This document shows, one piece after another, positions 19,643 through 32,475 of a stretch of 64,000 nt of DNA; the first letter of the stretch is position 1; every line of letters begins with the position of its first letter. The notes beneath the pieces were generated by a model. That model saw only the letters and a program-made list of their open reading frames with translations. It was not told the origin of the DNA and did not search any database. Source of the DNA: Mycobacterium parmense (GTDB lineage: Bacteria; Actinomycetota; Actinomycetes; Mycobacteriales; Mycobacteriaceae). A program made the translations under genes and the position numbers. The DNA lies in the NCBI RefSeq assembly GCF_010730575.1, contig NZ_AP022614.1:1860001-1924000 (forward strand), given 5' to 3'.

Positions 19643-21142
19643 ATGCCGCGACCCGAGGGCCTCCGCGAGAACGAGGTGTTCGCCGGTTACACCATCATCC
19701 GGCGTCTGGGGGCCGGCGGGATGGGCGAGGTGTACCTGGCGCAGCACCCGCGGCTGCCGCGCCGGGACGCCCTGAAGATCCTGCCGCCGGATCTGACCGC
19801 GGATTCCGAATTCCGGCAACGGTTCAACCGCGAGGCCGACCTGGCCGCCGGTCTCTACCACGAGCACATCGTCGGTATCCACGACCGCGGCGAGTACGAC
19901 GGGCAGCTGTGGATCTCGATGGACTACGTCGACGGCATCGACGCGGACAAGCTGATGCGCGCCCAGTACCCCGGCGGCATGCCTCGCGACCAGGTGGTCG
20001 AGATCGTCGCCGCGGTCGCCGACGCGCTCGACTACGCCCATGCCCGCGGGCTGCTGCACCGCGACGTCAAACCCGCCAACATCCTGCTCGGCTCCGCGCA
20101 GTCCGCCCGGCGCCGGATTGTGCTGGCCGACTTCGGCATTGCCCGGGAGCTCGGCGAGATCAGCGGCCTGACAGCCACCAACATGCTGGTGGGTACGGCG
20201 GCGTATTGCTCGCCGGAACAGCTGCGGGGTTCCGATCTCGACGCCCGGGCCGACCAGTACGCGCTGGGATGCACGGCGTTGCACCTGTTGACGGGGTCAG
20301 CCCCGTTCCAGCACGCGAATCCGGCGGTGGTGATCGGTCAGCATCTGTCGGCCCCGCCGCCGCGCGTCGGCGAGCGGCGACCCGACCTCGCCGACCTCGA
20401 CCCCGTCATCGCCAGGGCGCTGGCCAAAAGCCCGGACGCCCGCTACCCGACGTGCGCGGAATTCGCGGCCGCGCTCGCCGGCGGCACCGCGCCGGCCGCC
20501 GCACCCACCGAGGTCATCTCGTCGCCGACGCAAGTGATCCCGGCGGCCACCCCGCCCGCCGCGCCGACGGCGCGGCGCGGCCGCCCCGGGCGCGCGGCGA
20601 TCGTCGCGGCGCTGGTGGCCCTCGCGCTGGTCGGGGTCGCCGTGGCCGTCGGTGTGCGCATCTCCGGTGGCCATGCCGGCCACGGCACCCGGCCCGGCGC
20701 CTCCGCACAGCCGGCCGCGCCGGCGCCCGGCGCCGGCGTCCCGCCGTCGTCGTCGATCACGCTGTCCAACCAGGTGACCGACCAGTCGGGCGTCCTGACC
20801 CCGGCCGAGCGCCTCGCGGTCGAACGGGCGGTCACCAAGCTCTACAACGCGCGCGGCACCCGGCTGTGGGTGGTCTACGTCAAGAGCTTCGGCGGCCTCA
20901 AGCCGTTCCGGTGGGCCGAGCAGACCATGCGCGCCAACGGTTTCACCGACACCGACGCGATGCTGGCGATCGCCACCGACCAGCCGTCCTTCTCTTTCCG
21001 GGTACCGGGCGCGGTGGTCAACGGCAAGGCCATCGACGTGGAAGTGATTCGCCGCGACCGCATCGAGCCGGCCGTGGCGCGCCGGGAGTGGACGCGCGCG
21101 GCGCTGGCCGCCGCCAACGGGCTGGACGTGGCGCCCGCCTAG
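19643..21142 (+). CDS. Membrane Ser/Thr protein kinase with extracellular TPM domain
   Basis: A 499-residue Pkn-type kinase. The kinase domain spans residues ~14-280 and looks active: glycine loop GAGGMGEV (23-30), Lys45, HRDVKPAN with Asp141, and DFG at 163-165. A Pro/Ala linker leads to a single membrane helix (319-340) and an extracellular Pro/Ala spacer. The region from ~375 to ~480 ([31 protein letters not shown], then a [13 protein letters not shown] stretch) resembles the TPM fold (PF04536), otherwise found in photosystem-repair and lipid-linked membrane proteins. The layout suggests a receptor kinase. The gene is not in the M. tuberculosis chaA-hisI interval as I recall it. Its TAG stop shares CTAG with hisI. 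Confidence 0.88.
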   Translation: MPRPEGLRENEVFAGYTIIRRLGAGGMGEVYLAQHPRLPRRDALKILPPDLTADSEFRQRFNREADLAAGLYHEHIVGIHDRGEYDGQLWISMDYVDGIDADKLMRAQYPGGMPRDQVVEIVAAVADALDYAHARGLLHRDVKPANILLGSAQSARRRIVLADFGIARELGEISGLTATNMLVGTAAYCSPEQLRGSDLDARADQYALGCTALHLLTGSAPFQHANPAVVIGQHLSAPPPRVGERRPDLADLDPVIARALAKSPDARYPTCAEFAAALAGGTAPAAAPTEVISSPTQVIPAATPPAAPTARRGRPGRAAIVAALVALALVGVAVAVGVRISGGHAGHGTRPGASAQPAAPAPGAGVPPSSSITLSNQVTDQSGVLTPAERLAVERAVTKLYNARGTRLWVVYVKSFGGLKPFRWAEQTMRANGFTDTDAMLAIATDQPSFSFRVPGAVVNGKAIDVEVIRRDRIEPAVARREWTRAALAAANGLDVAPA

Positions 21143-21486
21143 CTCTCGGATTCCATCAGCACGTCGGCGTCGAAGCAGCTGTGGTCGCCGGTGTGACAGG
21201 CCCCGCCGACCTGGTCGACCGTCAGCAGCACCGCGTCGCCGTCGCAGTCCAGCCGCACCGAGTGCACGCGCTGGGTATGCCCCGACGTCGCCCCCTTGAC
21301 CCACTGCTGGGAGCGGGAACGCGAATAGTACGTGGCCTCGCGGGTTTCCAGCGTGCGGGCCAGCGCGTCGTCGTCCATCCACGCGACCATCAGCACGTCG
21401 CCACTGCCGCGCTCCTGCACCACGGCGGTGAACAGACCGTCGGCGTTGCGCTTGAGCCGCGCCGCGATGGCGGGATCCAGGGTCAT
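21139..21486 (-). CDS. hisI: Phosphoribosyl-AMP cyclohydrolase
   Basis: Third step of histidine synthesis: hydrolysis of PR-AMP to ProFAR. The 115-residue, HisE-free form shows [41 protein letters not shown] and the zinc-cysteine motif [12 protein letters not shown]. The ATG at 21486 overlaps the hisF stop as ATGA, which fixes the start. It is the last gene of the his transcript; its stop overlaps the convergent kinase gene by 4 nt. Corresponds to Rv1606. Confidence 0.95.
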   Translation of the reverse strand: MTLDPAIAARLKRNADGLFTAVVQERGSGDVLMVAWMDDDALARTLETREATYYSRSRSQQWVKGATSGHTQRVHSVRLDCDGDAVLLTVDQVGGACHTGDHSCFDADVLMESES

Positions 21487-22295
21487 CGCACCGTGATCCC
21501 TTCCGCGGCCATCGCGGCCTTGACCTGCCCGATGGTCAGCTCCCGGAAGTGAAAGACGCTGGCCGCCAACACCGCATCGGCGCCGGCGGCGACGGCGGGG
21601 GCGAAGTGCTCCGCCGCCCCGGCGCCGCCGCTGGCGATCACCGGCACCGTGACGGCCGCGCGCACCGCCTGCAGCATCGCCAGGTCGAACCCGGCCTTGG
21701 TGCCGTCGGCGTCCATCGAGTTCAGCAGGATCTCCCCCACCCCCAGCTCGGCGCCGCGGGCGGCCCACTCGACGGCGTCGATCCCCGTTCCGCGCCGGCC
21801 CCCGTGGGTGGTGACCTCCCAGCCCGACGGAGTCGGCTCGGGCCCGTCCGGCCCGATCGGCACCGTGCGCGCGTCGACCGACAGCACGATGCACTGGGAG
21901 CCGAATTGGCGTGCCATGTCGGCGAGCAGGTCAGGACGGGCGATCGCGGCGGTGTTCACCGAGACCTTGTCGGCGCCGGCGCGCAACAGCACGTCGACGT
22001 CGGCGACCGTGCGCACCCCGCCGCCGACAGTCAGCGGGATGAAGACCTGCTCGGCCGTGCGGCGCACCACGTCGAGCATGGTGGCGCGCCCCGACGAGGA
22101 CGCGGTCACGTCGAGGAACGTGAGCTCGTCGGCACCCTCGGCGTCGTACGCGGCGGCCAGCTCCACAGGATCGCCCGCGTCCCGCAGGTTTTCGAAGTTG
22201 ACCCCCTTCACCACCCGTCCGGCGTCGACGTCCAGGCAGGGTATGACGCGCACGGCAAGCCCACTGGCAGCTGAGTTCGCGGGCGGCCTGGACAT
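21483..22295 (-). CDS. hisF: Imidazole glycerol phosphate synthase cyclase subunit
   Basis: With HisH, HisF converts PRFAR and ammonia to imidazole glycerol phosphate and AICAR. The TIM barrel starts [18 protein letters not shown] (catalytic Asp), and shows [11 protein letters not shown] and [13 protein letters not shown] as phosphate sites. The ATG at 22295 gives 270 residues, a normal length, and starts 1 nt after the impA stop. Corresponds to Rv1605. Confidence 0.96.
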   Translation of the reverse strand: MSRPPANSAASGLAVRVIPCLDVDAGRVVKGVNFENLRDAGDPVELAAAYDAEGADELTFLDVTASSSGRATMLDVVRRTAEQVFIPLTVGGGVRTVADVDVLLRAGADKVSVNTAAIARPDLLADMARQFGSQCIVLSVDARTVPIGPDGPEPTPSGWEVTTHGGRRGTGIDAVEWAARGAELGVGEILLNSMDADGTKAGFDLAMLQAVRAAVTVPVIASGGAGAAEHFAPAVAAGADAVLAASVFHFRELTIGQVKAAMAAEGITVR

Positions 22296-22296
22296 C

Positions 22297-23097
22297 TCAG
22301 TAGTCCTCCGGTGTGCCCGTGCCGCGCAGGATCTCGAGGATCTCGGCGTGCGTGGTGGGCGCCGCGGCCAGCGCCGAGCGCGACGACGGAGTCCACGGTT
22401 CGCCGGCCAAATTGGTGACCATGCCGCCCGCTGCCTGCACCAGCGCCACCCCGGCGGCGTGGTCCCACACGTGGCCGCCGAAACTGATTGCGGCACCGAG
22501 TATCCCGTCGGCGACGTAGGCGAGGTCCAGGCCGGTGGAGCCGTGCATGCGCAGGCGCGAGCACACCCTGCTCAAGTTCTCCAGCACCGCGATGCGGTAG
22601 CGCCCCGGATACAGTCCCCGGGCGTCGGCGCTGAACGAACCGGCGCCGATCAGCGCGTCACCGAGCCCCACGGGGGCCAGCGGGGGTTGCGGGACACCGT
22701 TTTTCACCAACGGGCCGCCCGCCACCGCGGTGTATCGCTGACCGGTGAACGGCAGCCACGTCAGGCCGGCCACCGGTTCGCCGTCGTGCAGCAGGCCCAA
22801 CAGGATCCCGGTCATCGGCGAGCCGGCCGCGTAGTTGAACGTGCCGTCGACCGGGTCGAGCACCCACACCCACTCCGAGTCGACGTCCTCGCCGCCGAAT
22901 TCCTCGCCGTGCACGCCGATCCCGGTCGCCTCGGTGAGCGCGGCGACCACCTGGCGTTCGATGGCCAGGTCGACGTCGGTGGCGAAGTCGTTGCCCTTCT
23001 TGCGCACCGCCGAATCGGCGCGGTGGCCCGCGAGGAACGGCTCCGCCGCGTCGTCGAGGATCGCCGACGCCTTCTCGACCAGCGCGTCCAAGTCCAT
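22297..23097 (-). CDS. impA: Inositol monophosphatase family protein (ImpA)
   Basis: A metal-dependent phosphatase of 266 residues. It shows the family metal site HGEEFGGED, then [17 protein letters not shown], and the C-terminal [17 protein letters not shown]. It corresponds to Rv1604, and its position inside the his operon is conserved in mycobacteria. In some organisms the missing histidinol-phosphate phosphatase (HisN) is an IMPase-like protein, so this gene may dephosphorylate histidinol phosphate, act on inositol phosphate, or both; the sequence does not decide. The ATG at 23097 lies 8 nt after the hisA stop. Confidence 0.9.
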   Translation of the reverse strand: MDLDALVEKASAILDDAAEPFLAGHRADSAVRKKGNDFATDVDLAIERQVVAALTEATGIGVHGEEFGGEDVDSEWVWVLDPVDGTFNYAAGSPMTGILLGLLHDGEPVAGLTWLPFTGQRYTAVAGGPLVKNGVPQPPLAPVGLGDALIGAGSFSADARGLYPGRYRIAVLENLSRVCSRLRMHGSTGLDLAYVADGILGAAISFGGHVWDHAAGVALVQAAGGMVTNLAGEPWTPSSRSALAAAPTTHAEILEILRGTGTPEDY

Positions 23098-23105
23098 CGC
23101 GGCCC

Positions 23106-23858
23106 TTACTCCCCCACCGCGGCCAACGCCTGCGGCAGCGTGAACCGCCCGGCGTAGAGCGCCTTGCCGACGATGGCTCCCTCGACCCCGCGGCCGGCCG
23201 GGGTGACCAGGTCGGACAGGGCTCGCAGGTCGTCCAGGCTCGACACACCGCCGGACGCGATCACCGGCACATCGGTGCGGTCCGCGACCGCGGCCAACAG
23301 CTCGAGGTTGGGCCCACCGAGCGTGCCGTCCTTGGTGACGTCGGTAACCACGAAGCGTGAACAACCCTCGCGGTCAAGGCGATCCAGCACTTCCCACAGG
23401 TCTCCGCCGTCGGTCTCCCAGCCGCGTCCTCGCAGCCGGTGCTCACCTTGCGGGTTGCCCTTGTCGATCTGCACGTCGAGCCCCACCGCCACTCTGTCGC
23501 CGTGTTCGGCGATCGCCTTCGCGCACCACCGCGGGTTCTCCAGCGCCGCGGTCCCGAGGTTGACCCGCGCGCAGCCGGTGGCCAGCGCCGCGGCCAGGGA
23601 GTCGTCGTCGCGGATCCCGCCGGACAGCTCCACGTTCACGTCGAGCTTGCCCACCACCTCGGCGAGCAGCTCGCGGTTGGAGCCGCGACCGAACGCGGCG
23701 TCCAGGTCGACCAGGTGGATCCACTCGGCGCCGTCGCGCTGCCAGCCCAGCGCGGCGTCGAGCGCCGAGCCGTACTCGGTTTCGCTGCCGGCCTTGCCCT
23801 GCACCAGGCGCACGGCGCGGCCCTCCACGACGTCGACCGCGGGCAACAGAATCAACAC
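23106..23858 (-). CDS. priA: PriA: bifunctional HisA/TrpF isomerase
   Basis: A (beta-alpha)8 isomerase of histidine synthesis. In actinobacteria it also performs the phosphoribosylanthranilate isomerase (TrpF) step of tryptophan synthesis. The sequence follows M. tuberculosis PriA (Rv1603): [19 protein letters not shown], then [14 protein letters not shown], and [13 protein letters not shown]. The GTG at 23858 is chosen because GAAGGAG precedes it at correct spacing and it gives 250 residues. Against M. tuberculosis PriA as I remember it, there are small insertions around DKGNPQGEH and [10 protein letters not shown]. Between hisH and this gene there is an 82-nt gap. Confidence 0.95.
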   Translation of the reverse strand: MLILLPAVDVVEGRAVRLVQGKAGSETEYGSALDAALGWQRDGAEWIHLVDLDAAFGRGSNRELLAEVVGKLDVNVELSGGIRDDDSLAAALATGCARVNLGTAALENPRWCAKAIAEHGDRVAVGLDVQIDKGNPQGEHRLRGRGWETDGGDLWEVLDRLDREGCSRFVVTDVTKDGTLGGPNLELLAAVADRTDVPVIASGGVSSLDDLRALSDLVTPAGRGVEGAIVGKALYAGRFTLPQALAAVGE

Positions 23859-23940
23859 GCCTTCTCCTTCGCGCCGAGACCGCAACCGGCGACGCGTCCC
23901 CTCGATATCCGCCTGGCGGAGCGCAATTTTGCCCCGTTCA

Positions 23941-24557
23941 TCACAGTCCCTTCACCCAATTGTTCAGCACGGCCGCACCGGCGTCACCGCTCTTCTCGGG
24001 GTGAAACTGCGTGGCCGACAGCGCCCCGTCCTCCACCGCGGCCAGGAACCTGTCGTGATGGGTGGCCCACGTCAGCAGCGCCTCCGGTGAGCCTTCCCAG
24101 CGCCGGGCGGCGTAGGAGTGCACGAAGTAGAACCGGGTGCCGGCGTCCAGACCCTCGAACAGCGCGCTGCCGGGGGCGGAGGCGACGACGTTCCAGCCCA
24201 TGTGGGGGATCACCGGGGCGTCGAGCCGGGTGACGGCTCCCGGCCACTGCCCGCAGCCCTGCGTCTGGACCCCGAACTCGACGCCGCGCGCGAACAGGAT
24301 CTGCATCCCGACGCACACCCCGAGGACGGGACGCGCCCCGGCGACCCGCTCGGCGATGATGCGCTCGCCCTCGATCTTGCGCAGGCCGGTCATGCAGGCC
24401 TCGAAGGCGCCGACGCCGGGAACCACCAACCCGTCGGCGTTGGCGGCGGCGTCGGCGTCGGCGGTCACCTCCACCGACGCGCCGACCCGCTCCAGCGCGC
24501 GCTGCGCCGAGCGCAGATTACCGGAGCCGTAGTCCAGGACCACGACGGATTTACTTG

Positions 24558-24561
<4 letters not shown>
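23941..24561 (-). CDS. hisH: Imidazole glycerol phosphate synthase glutaminase subunit
   Basis: Class I glutamine amidotransferase that supplies ammonia to HisF. The 206-residue protein shows [10 protein letters not shown], the nucleophile elbow [12 protein letters not shown] with the catalytic Cys, and the C-terminal [10 protein letters not shown] with the His and Glu of the triad. The GTG start overlaps the hisB stop as GTGA. Corresponds to Rv1602. Confidence 0.96.
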
Positions 24562-28181
<3,620 letters not shown>

Positions 28182-28200
28182 GCTTTGCTCGGGCGATGTG

Positions 28201-28340
28201 CGCCGAGTGTGCTGTGGCGGCGTTGAGTGTGCAGTGGCGGCGTTGAGTGTGCAGTGGCGGCGGCGAGTGTGCAGTGGCGGCGTTGAGCGTGCAGCCACGG
28301 CGTTGAGTGTGCTGTGGCGGCGTTGAGTGTGCAGCCATGG
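28201..28340 (+). repeat. 20-bp tandem array 1 (7 units)
   Basis: Seven consecutive 20-bp units of the type CGTTGAGTGTGCAGTGGCGG, differing at the second and third bases, at the A/T after TGC, and as TGG or CCA before the CGG. No insertion or deletion disturbs the 20-bp phase. Confidence 0.9.
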
Positions 28341-28500
28341 CGGCGACACGCCGACAAACCCCGCCAAGGACGCACACTCAACGCCCAGAACGCACTCAAC
28401 GCGGGAAGCGGCCGAGACACCCGGCCAGATCACCTGAGCTCGCCATCGCCTGAGCTCCGCCGCTTCGCGGCCCGTCGGGCGGCGGCGAGTGTGCAGTGGC
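28341..28500 (+). repeat. Long direct repeat, copy A
   Basis: A block of about 160 bp found again at 28583-28743 with only a few changes, for example CGCACTCAACGC in this copy against CGCACACTCAACGC in the other. It starts CGGCGACACGCC and ends in the first unit of array 2. A shorter third copy begins at 28826 and diverges after about 75 bp. Confidence 0.88.
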
Positions 28501-28580
28501 GGCGCCGAGTGTGCTGGGGCGGCGTCGAGCGTGCAGCCGCGGCGTCGAGTGTGCAGCCACGGCGTCGAGCGTGCAGCGAT
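28481..28580 (+). repeat. 20-bp tandem array 2 (5 units)
   Basis: Five 20-bp units beginning GGCG(GC/CC/TC)GAG(T/C)GTGC, same core as array 1. The last unit ends GCGAT rather than GCCAC. Confidence 0.88.
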
Positions 28581-28582
28581 GG

Positions 28583-28743
28583 CGGCGACACGCCGACAAC
28601 CCCGCCAAGGACGCACACTCAACGCCCAGAACGCACACTCAACGCAGGAAGCGGCCGAGACACCCGGCCAGATCACCTGAGCTCGCCATCGCCTGAGCTC
28701 CGCCGCTTCGCGGCCCGTCGGGCGGCGGCGAGTGTGCAGTGGC
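28583..28743 (+). repeat. Long direct repeat, copy B
   Basis: Second copy of the ~160-bp block at 28341-28500. It includes the segment CGGCCGAGACACCCGGCCAG and the GAGCTCGCCATCGCCTGAGC stretch, then runs into array 3. Confidence 0.88.
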
Positions 28744-28823
28744 GGCGTTGAGTGTGCTGGGGCGGCGTCGAGCGTGCAGCCACGGCGGCGAGCGTGCAGC
28801 CACGGCGTTGAGTGTGCAGCCAC
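28724..28823 (+). repeat. 20-bp tandem array 3 (5 units)
   Basis: Five 20-bp units beginning GGCG(GC/TT/TC)GAG(T/C)GTGC. Together with arrays 1 and 2 this gives 17 units with differing copy numbers per array, as expected of a variable-number tandem repeat. Confidence 0.88.
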
Positions 28824-28933
28824 GGCGGCGACACGCCGACAAACCCCGCCGAGGACGCACACTCAACGCCGAGAACGCACACTCAAGGCCAAGAACGCCC
28901 AAACCGCAGCGAGCCGGACGAGGAGCCCGCGAA

Positions 28934-29788
28934 TCACATGTCCAGGCCGATGTCGAGCACTCGCACCGAATGGGTCAGCGCCCCGACGGCCAGGTAATCG
29001 ACACCGGTCGCGGCGTACGTCGCGGCGTTCTCGAGGCACAGGCCCCCGGACGACTCGAGCAGCACCGCGGGCGCCTGGGAGTCCCGGCGCTGGACGGCTA
29101 TCTGCGTCTGCCACACCGGGAAGTTGTCCAGCAGGACGAGTTCGGGTTTCTCGGGGAGCACCTCGTCCAGCTGCTCGAGCGAGTCCACCTCGACCTCGCA
29201 TGGCAGGTCGGGCGCGGCTTCGCGCACCGCACGCAGCGCCTCCACCACCGAACCGGCGGCCGCCACATGGTTGTCCTTGATCAGCGCCGCGTCGCCCAGC
29301 CCCAGGCGGTGGTTGACGCCGCCGCCGACCCGCACCGCGTACTTCTGCAGCAGCCGCAGGCCGGGCAGGGTCTTGCGAGTGTCGCGGACCTTGGCCTTGG
29401 TGCCGTGCACGGCGTCGACCCAGGCGGCCGTCGCGGTGGCGATCCCCGACAGGTGGCAGATCAGGTTCAGCATGGTCCGCTCCGCGGTCAGCAGGCCGCG
29501 GGTCTCGGCCCGCACCGTCAGCACCGCGCGGCCGGGCTGCGTCCGCGCCCCCTCGTCGACGCGGTCCAGCACTTCGTAGCCGCCGGCGCCCAGCACCTCG
29601 TCGAGCACCAGCAGGGCTACGTCCAACCCGGCGATCACGCCCGCCTCCCGCGGCACCATCGCGGCCGTGGCCCGAACGCCGGCGGGTACCGTCGCGACGG
29701 TGGTGACGTCGGGCCCGTAGCGCAGGTCTTCCTCGAGGCCGCGCCGCACGGTGTCCTTGGCGACGGCCAGTTCGGCGTCGGTCAGCAT
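28934..29788 (-). CDS. nadC: Nicotinate-nucleotide pyrophosphorylase (carboxylating)
   Basis: Quinolinate phosphoribosyltransferase, which turns quinolinate and PRPP into nicotinate mononucleotide. The 284-residue protein shows LLTAERTMLNLICHLSGIAT, KVRDTRKTLPGLR, GGGVNHRLGLGDAALIKDNH and CEVEVDSLEQ. It starts 2 nt after the nadB stop and ends the nadA-B-C operon. Corresponds to Rv1596. Confidence 0.96.
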   Translation of the reverse strand: MLTDAELAVAKDTVRRGLEEDLRYGPDVTTVATVPAGVRATAAMVPREAGVIAGLDVALLVLDEVLGAGGYEVLDRVDEGARTQPGRAVLTVRAETRGLLTAERTMLNLICHLSGIATATAAWVDAVHGTKAKVRDTRKTLPGLRLLQKYAVRVGGGVNHRLGLGDAALIKDNHVAAAGSVVEALRAVREAAPDLPCEVEVDSLEQLDEVLPEKPELVLLDNFPVWQTQIAVQRRDSQAPAVLLESSGGLCLENAATYAATGVDYLAVGALTHSVRVLDIGLDM

Positions 29789-29790
29789 GG

Positions 29791-31374
29791 TCAACCCACC
29801 ACCGCCAGCGCCTCCACCAGCACCGCGTTCCCGTCGGCCGCCAGCCGCAGCACGCTGCTGCGCGCCTGCTCGGCGGCGGTGTCCGGGTACTCCGCGCGGT
29901 GGTGGCACCCCCGGCTCTCCTTGCGGGCCAGCGCCGCGGCGGTCACCGCGCGGGCGGCCATCGCCAGTGCGACGTCCTCGAAGTCGCGGCGGCTCGCGAC
30001 CGTGCGGCGCCCGGCCCCGGACAGCATGTCGGACAACCGGCCCAGGCCGACGGCGTCGCGCACCACCGAGGCGTCGCGGCTCATCGCGCCTTGCAGCGCG
30101 GCGCGCTCGGGGGCGGTGTGGGTGAACGGCTCGACGGTCCCGACGGGCACCGGGCGCGCACCCCCGACGGCCGCGGCATGCCCGGCCGCGGCCCGGCCGG
30201 CGCGCCCGCCGACCACCAGGCCCTCCAGCAGGCTGTTGGAGGCCAGCCGGTTGGCGCCGTGCATGCCGGTGCGGGCCACCTCGCCCGTGGCGTAGAGGCC
30301 GGGCAGCTCGGTCTGGCCGCACACGTCGGTGACGACGCCGCCGCAGCTGTAATGGGCCCCCGGCACGACGGGGATGGGCTGTCTGACGGGGTCGACGCCG
30401 GCGGCGCGGCAGGCGGCGGTCACCGTGGGGAACCGGGCCGCGAAGCCGTCGATGCCGCGGGCGTCGAGGAACACGCACGGGTCCCCGGTCGCCTTCAGCC
30501 GGGCGTCGATGGCCCCCGCGACGACGTCGCGCGGCGCCAGGTCGCCCATCGGGTGAACGCCCGCGGTCACCGGATTGCCTTGGCGGTCAACCAGTTTCGC
30601 GCCCTCACCGCGGATGGCCTCGGTCACCAGCGGGCGACGCCCGCCGGCGCGGCCGGCGTAGAGCATGGTCGGATGGAACTGGATGAACTCCAGGTCGCTG
30701 ACCGCGACGCCGGCCCACAGCGCCAGGGCGATTCCGTCGCCGGTGGAACCCTCGGGGTTGGTGGTGGCGCTGTAGAGGTGGCCCAGCCCGCCGGACGCCA
30801 GGATCACCGAGGGCGCGCTGATGACCCCGTATCCGTCCTGGTTGCCGACCACCACCCCGGTGACGCCGCCGTCGTCGTGCAGCACCCGTAGCGCCACGTG
30901 GCCGGTGCGGACGTCGAGGGTGGCCGCGGCGTGGTCGAGCGCGCGCTGCACCTCGGCGCCGGTCGCGTCGCCGCCGGCGTGCACGATGCGGCGCCTGGAG
31001 TGCCCGCCCTCGCGCGTCAGCGCCCACTGCCCGGGCAGCGATTCGTCGAACCGCGCCCCGGCACCGACCAGGTCGGACACCGCGCGGTAGCCGTCGGCGA
31101 CGATCGAGCACACCGCGTCCGGGTCGCACAGACCTGCCCCGGCGGCCAGGGTGTCGGCGACGTGCGCCTCGACGGAGTCGTCGTTGCCGGGCAACACGAC
31201 CGCGATGCCGCCCTGTGCGTAGTGGGTCGCGGTCACCCCGCGGGCCTGGTCGGCCTTGCTCAGGACGACGACGCGGCGACCGGCGCGGTGCGCGGCGAGC
31301 GCGGCGGCCAGTCCCCCGACGCCGGTTCCGATGACGACGACGTCGGCGGAGTCCGTCCAGCCGCGGGCGATCAT
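29791..31374 (-). CDS. nadB: L-aspartate oxidase
   Basis: FAD enzyme that oxidises aspartate to iminoaspartate, the first step of de novo NAD synthesis. The N-terminus has the FAD-binding [17 protein letters not shown], followed by [22 protein letters not shown], and [20 protein letters not shown] near the end of the flavin domain. At 527 residues its length is normal. The ATG at 31374 overlaps the nadA stop as ATGA. Corresponds to Rv1595. Confidence 0.96.
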   Translation of the reverse strand: MIARGWTDSADVVVIGTGVGGLAAALAAHRAGRRVVVLSKADQARGVTATHYAQGGIAVVLPGNDDSVEAHVADTLAAGAGLCDPDAVCSIVADGYRAVSDLVGAGARFDESLPGQWALTREGGHSRRRIVHAGGDATGAEVQRALDHAAATLDVRTGHVALRVLHDDGGVTGVVVGNQDGYGVISAPSVILASGGLGHLYSATTNPEGSTGDGIALALWAGVAVSDLEFIQFHPTMLYAGRAGGRRPLVTEAIRGEGAKLVDRQGNPVTAGVHPMGDLAPRDVVAGAIDARLKATGDPCVFLDARGIDGFAARFPTVTAACRAAGVDPVRQPIPVVPGAHYSCGGVVTDVCGQTELPGLYATGEVARTGMHGANRLASNSLLEGLVVGGRAGRAAAGHAAAVGGARPVPVGTVEPFTHTAPERAALQGAMSRDASVVRDAVGLGRLSDMLSGAGRRTVASRRDFEDVALAMAARAVTAAALARKESRGCHHRAEYPDTAAEQARSSVLRLAADGNAVLVEALAVVG

Positions 31375-32429
31375 TCGCCGCCGCCCGGCTGGCCGATCGC
31401 GATCATGCGCTGGACGCTGCGCCGGGCCGCCGCGGCGATCTGCGGGTCGACGTCGACTTCGTCGGCCCCCTCGACCAGGCAGCGCAGCAGCGCCGCCGGG
31501 GTGATCATCTTCATGTACTTGCAGGACGCCCGATCGTTGACGGCCCGGAAGTCGACCTGCGGTGCGGCCCGCCGCAGCTGGTAGAGCATGCCGACTTCGG
31601 TGGCGACCAGCACCTGGCGGGCCCGTGTGGCGGTCGCGGCGTCGAGCATGCCGCCCGTGGACAGGATCTTCACCCGGTCGGCCGGGAAGGCTCCCTCCCC
31701 GGCGAGGTACAAAGCCGAAGTGGCACAACCACATTCGGGGTGGACGTACAGCTCGGCGTCGGGGTGCGCGCGGGCCTGCTCGGTGAGCTCCTCGCCGTTG
31801 ATGCCGGCGTGCACGTGGCACTCGCCCGCCCACACGTGCAGGTTGGTGCGACCGGTCATTCGGCGCACGTGGGCGCCGAGGAATTGGTCCGGGCAGAACA
31901 GCACCTCGCGGTCGGGGTCGATGGATGCGACCACGTCGACGGCGTTGGACGAGGTGCAGCAGATGTCGGTGAGCGCCTTGACCGCGGCGCTGGTGTTGAC
32001 GTAGGAGACGACGACCGCGCCGGGGTGTTCGTCCTTCCAGGCGCGCAGGTCGTCGGGGGTGATGGAGTCGGCCAGCGAGCAGCCCGCCCGCTGATCGGGG
32101 ATCAGGACGGTCTTCTCGGGGCTGAGGATCTTGGCGGTCTCGGCCATGAAGTGCACGCCGCAGAACACGATCGTGTCCTCGGGCGCCTCCGCGGCGATGC
32201 GCGACAGCGCCAGCGAGTCGCCGACGTGGTCGGCGACGTCCTGGATGGCGGGCAGCTGGTAATTGTGGGCGAGCAAGGTGGCGTTGCGCAGGTCGGCGAG
32301 CCGGCGAACCTGGGCCGCCCACCGCTCGTCGGCGGCGACGCCGCCGTAACCGGCGGGCGAATCGGTGATGTCGGCGACCATGTCCGCTGAAGCGTCTGTG
32401 TCCGTGTCCATGCGATGCACAACCGTCAC
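31371..32429 (-). CDS. nadA: Quinolinate synthase A
   Basis: [4Fe-4S] enzyme that condenses iminoaspartate with dihydroxyacetone phosphate to quinolinate. It shows [45 protein letters not shown] and the C-terminal [14 protein letters not shown], with cysteines in the expected places to bind the cluster. The GTG at 32429 is chosen because AAAGGAG lies just upstream; it gives 352 residues. The operon faces nrtR across a 46-nt shared promoter region. Corresponds to Rv1594. Confidence 0.96.
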   Translation of the reverse strand: MTVVHRMDTDTDASADMVADITDSPAGYGGVAADERWAAQVRRLADLRNATLLAHNYQLPAIQDVADHVGDSLALSRIAAEAPEDTIVFCGVHFMAETAKILSPEKTVLIPDQRAGCSLADSITPDDLRAWKDEHPGAVVVSYVNTSAAVKALTDICCTSSNAVDVVASIDPDREVLFCPDQFLGAHVRRMTGRTNLHVWAGECHVHAGINGEELTEQARAHPDAELYVHPECGCATSALYLAGEGAFPADRVKILSTGGMLDAATATRARQVLVATEVGMLYQLRRAAPQVDFRAVNDRASCKYMKMITPAALLRCLVEGADEVDVDPQIAAAARRSVQRMIAIGQPGGGE

Positions 32430-32460
32430 CTCAGCTCCTTTCAGTCCAGGAGGTTTTCGA

Positions 32461-32466
32461 CTTATA
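32461..32466 (-). promoter_or_regulatory. Probable -10 box of nadABC
   Basis: Read on the minus strand this is TATAAG, inside the inverted repeat. It would start transcription about 25 nt before the nadA GTG and leave room for the AAAGGAG site. Confidence 0.55.
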
Positions 32467-32468
32467 AT
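32463..32468 (+). promoter_or_regulatory. Probable -10 box of nrtR (leaderless)
   Basis: A consensus TATAAT followed by 7 nt and the nrtR ATG, with no ribosome site. This predicts a leaderless nrtR mRNA. It overlaps the -10 box of nadA on the other strand. Confidence 0.6.
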
Positions 32469-32475
32469 CGAAAAC

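Larger units (their letters stand above)
28201..28900. repeat. Composite minisatellite between convergent genes
   Basis: This stretch between the Ddn-like gene (+) and nadC (-) holds no gene. It is built from 20-bp tandem units with the core GAGTGTGCAG and a CGGCG spacer, grouped in three arrays. Each array is followed by a spacer that starts CGGCGACACGCCGAC (at 28341, 28583 and 28826, a period of about 242 bp) and carries the same core in inverted orientation (CGCACACTCAACGCC). Head-to-head copies could fold into stable hairpins, so the tract may also end both convergent transcripts. Open frames across it on both strands are products of the repeats. Confidence 0.85.
32453..32475. promoter_or_regulatory. 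Probable NrtR operator in the nadA/nrtR divergent promoter
   Basis: A perfect inverted repeat, GTTTTCGA - 7 nt - TCGAAAAC, ends directly before the nrtR ATG. Its centre holds a -10 box for each direction. NrtR-type regulators of NAD synthesis are known in mycobacteria to control the nadABC operon next to them, so this repeat is the natural operator. When bound, it would shut both promoters. That part is inference from position and family. Confidence 0.8.

Noticed and set aside
17728..21552. A 1274-residue plus-strand frame spanning DUF5994, chaA and the kinase
   Set aside because: It runs through genes in both orientations, and its composition is shadow-like; the chaA and kinase frames are clearly real.
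28201..28900. CRISPR array
   Set aside because: The repeats are directly contiguous 20-bp units with no unique spacers, and no cas genes are nearby.
28314..28902. Several small frames on both strands encoding repeating AHSTPPLHTQRR-type peptides
   Set aside because: They result from the 20-bp repeat, which returns to frame every 60 bp; both strands and all frames are open, there is no ribosome site, and no homology is recognisable.
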